The position numbers were made by a program, and so were the translations under genes. Shown piece by piece: positions 63,102 to 64,000 of a stretch of 64,000 nucleotides of DNA; the stretch's first letter is position 1, and every line of letters starts with the position of its first letter. A model generated the notes under the pieces. It was given only the letters and a program-made list of their open reading frames with translations. It searched no databases and was not told where the DNA came from. Source of the stretch: Burkholderia lata (GTDB lineage: Bacteria > Pseudomonadota > Gammaproteobacteria > Burkholderiales > Burkholderiaceae); the NCBI RefSeq assembly GCF_000012945.1, contig NC_007509.1, positions 1,331,070 to 1,395,069 of the forward strand. Reading direction: 5' to 3'.

Positions 63102-64000
63102 TCGAAAAACCGGCTCCGTGACCTCTCTGGCGCCTGTAACCGACCGACAAAGCGGACCAATGATCCGGAAACACGAATCTCTTTGGTTTCGTTCACAGCA
63201 GTTTGAAATCATCCGGGACAGCAGGCGAAGGGTTTTTTGCACTCGTGCTTCCCTGTCCGTGGACAAGTTTTTCCGATTGGCCGCCCGCGCCTCTCGTCAA
63301 ATTTAGCCTGTGGGCTGTGTACAGAGGAAATCGATGCCGTTCGTTTTACTGCCCCGGTGGTCTTCCAACTTTCTACCTTTGGCGTCACCAACCGAAGTTC
63401 AACGCTGTGCATCCGGAGCACAAGGAGAGGTCCGGGAACGGCTTCCTGCAGATCAGCTGGGCCCCGGTACGCTGTCAGCACGCATCGCCGGCTCCTGGGT
63501 CGATCCAATGCACGTCGCGAACCAACGTGAAGATGCGGGCGACCACGAAGCTCACCGGAATCGAATTCGAGCGATGATCCCGAACATTCTCACCTTCCGA
63601 CAGTTCCGAATCCCGTAAAAGCTCACCAGCCAGACGAGGCCACAGGAATTGACATGCTGTGCGGGGAGCGACACCCCCCTGGATTCCGGGCGACCAAAAC
63701 CGCAGAATGAAAAACCTGTGATTCGCGGACGTTGCGCGGTGCGTTCCTGAGCAGATTCGGACGGATCACAAGTGTTGCCGCGACATCACAACCCTACGTG
63801 TCACGATCGCCGGACGAGCGTGCCGACATCGGTGCGGCGCCGTCGGCGTAGCCGTGAAACGATTCTCCCGGATGTCTTCACCGCACGCTACGTGTCGACG
63901 ACCTTTCGTCATACGGACCGCGGGATCACAGGACCACGCGGCGACGAGTGTTACCGCTCAGGTAAAGCTCGGCATCACAGTGCCGCGATTGGTTGCCGGG
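63102..64000. other. Gene-free tail of the origin region
   Basis: Open frames exist on both strands but without ribosome binding sites or family similarity. The motif ATCACA recurs at about 63767, 63785, 63925 and 63974, and CTACGTGTC occurs at about 63793 and 63890. These are too short and irregular to call. The tail probably extends the origin region past the window. Confidence 0.4.

Noticed and set aside
62185..63618. Open frames across the iteron array and beyond
   Set aside because: Their open state follows from the repeated iteron sequence or from chance; translations repeat PI.GYL-like units derived from the iterons.
63740..64000. Recurrent ATCACA and CTACGTGTC motifs as a second repeat array
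   Set aside because: Copies are short, irregularly spaced and not flanked by conserved bases; not distinguishable from chance.

Overview
The window looks like the origin end of a secondary replicon of a Burkholderia species, most probably the third replicon (pC3-type megaplasmid) of a Burkholderia cepacia complex strain. The basis is very high GC with GC-ending codons through most of the window, a Burkholderia-type porin, many LysR regulators, and a parA-parB-repA block. That block is flanked by five copies of the 16-bp palindrome GTTGTCACGTGACAAC (three with a changed first base), which I recall as the parS class of the third B. cenocepacia replicon, and by an iteron array. No rRNA, tRNA, IS element, phage or CRISPR array was seen.

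Layout. 1-9.6 kb: end of an exported-protein gene, LuxR regulator, porin, glutathione S-transferase, small envelope proteins, a LysR/EamA exporter pair, a branched-chain-amino-acid-type binding protein and a small HTH protein. 9.8-20.5 kb: a quaternary-amine (carnitine/betaine) catabolic cluster. It holds two choline/carnitine-type binding proteins at its two ends, a CdhR-like AraC regulator, a LysR regulator, carnitine dehydrogenase, betainyl-CoA thioesterase, the dehydrocarnitine cleavage enzyme, and a Rieske oxygenase, its reductase and an aldehyde dehydrogenase. 20.6-30.5 kb: a YdiJ-type D-2-hydroxyacid dehydrogenase with its LysR, a LysR/LysE pair, an exported epoxide hydrolase, a TSUP permease and a MocR regulator with operator-like repeats. 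30.6-38.2 kb: a dimethylsulfone (sulfur-scavenging) locus with msuE, sfnG, two flavin-dependent acyl-CoA-dehydrogenase-like enzymes, an amino-acid-type permease and the sigma-54 activator SfnR, with a textbook -24/-12 promoter in front of msuE. 38.4-42.1 kb: dihydroxyacetone kinase and small genes.

42.4-47.8 kb: a MarR-controlled aromatic-acid or fusaric-acid type efflux operon (FUSC, DUF1656, HlyD, outer-membrane factor). 47.9-57 kb: molbindin, a NifQ-like protein, a VOC protein, an EamA transporter with a histidine-rich tail, a ProQ/FinO RNA chaperone, DUF2889, a flavodoxin-like protein, a TetR/metallo-beta-lactamase-fold pair and an AraC regulator. 57-64 kb: replicon maintenance. A gene-poor centromere region with parS sites leads into parA-parB. 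Convergent repA is separated from parB by an elaborate hairpin, and the region upstream of repA is a 0.8-kb iteron array with an AT-rich stretch, i.e. the replication origin.

Functionally the window combines scavenging of carbon, nitrogen and sulfur from small methylated compounds, envelope transport and efflux, and the segregation and replication module. Least ordinary: the two apparent carnitine routes in one cluster, an AT-rich patch inside parA, regular 26-bp pairing of iterons, the branched hairpin between parB and repA, and the histidine-rich tail on a drug/metabolite transporter.
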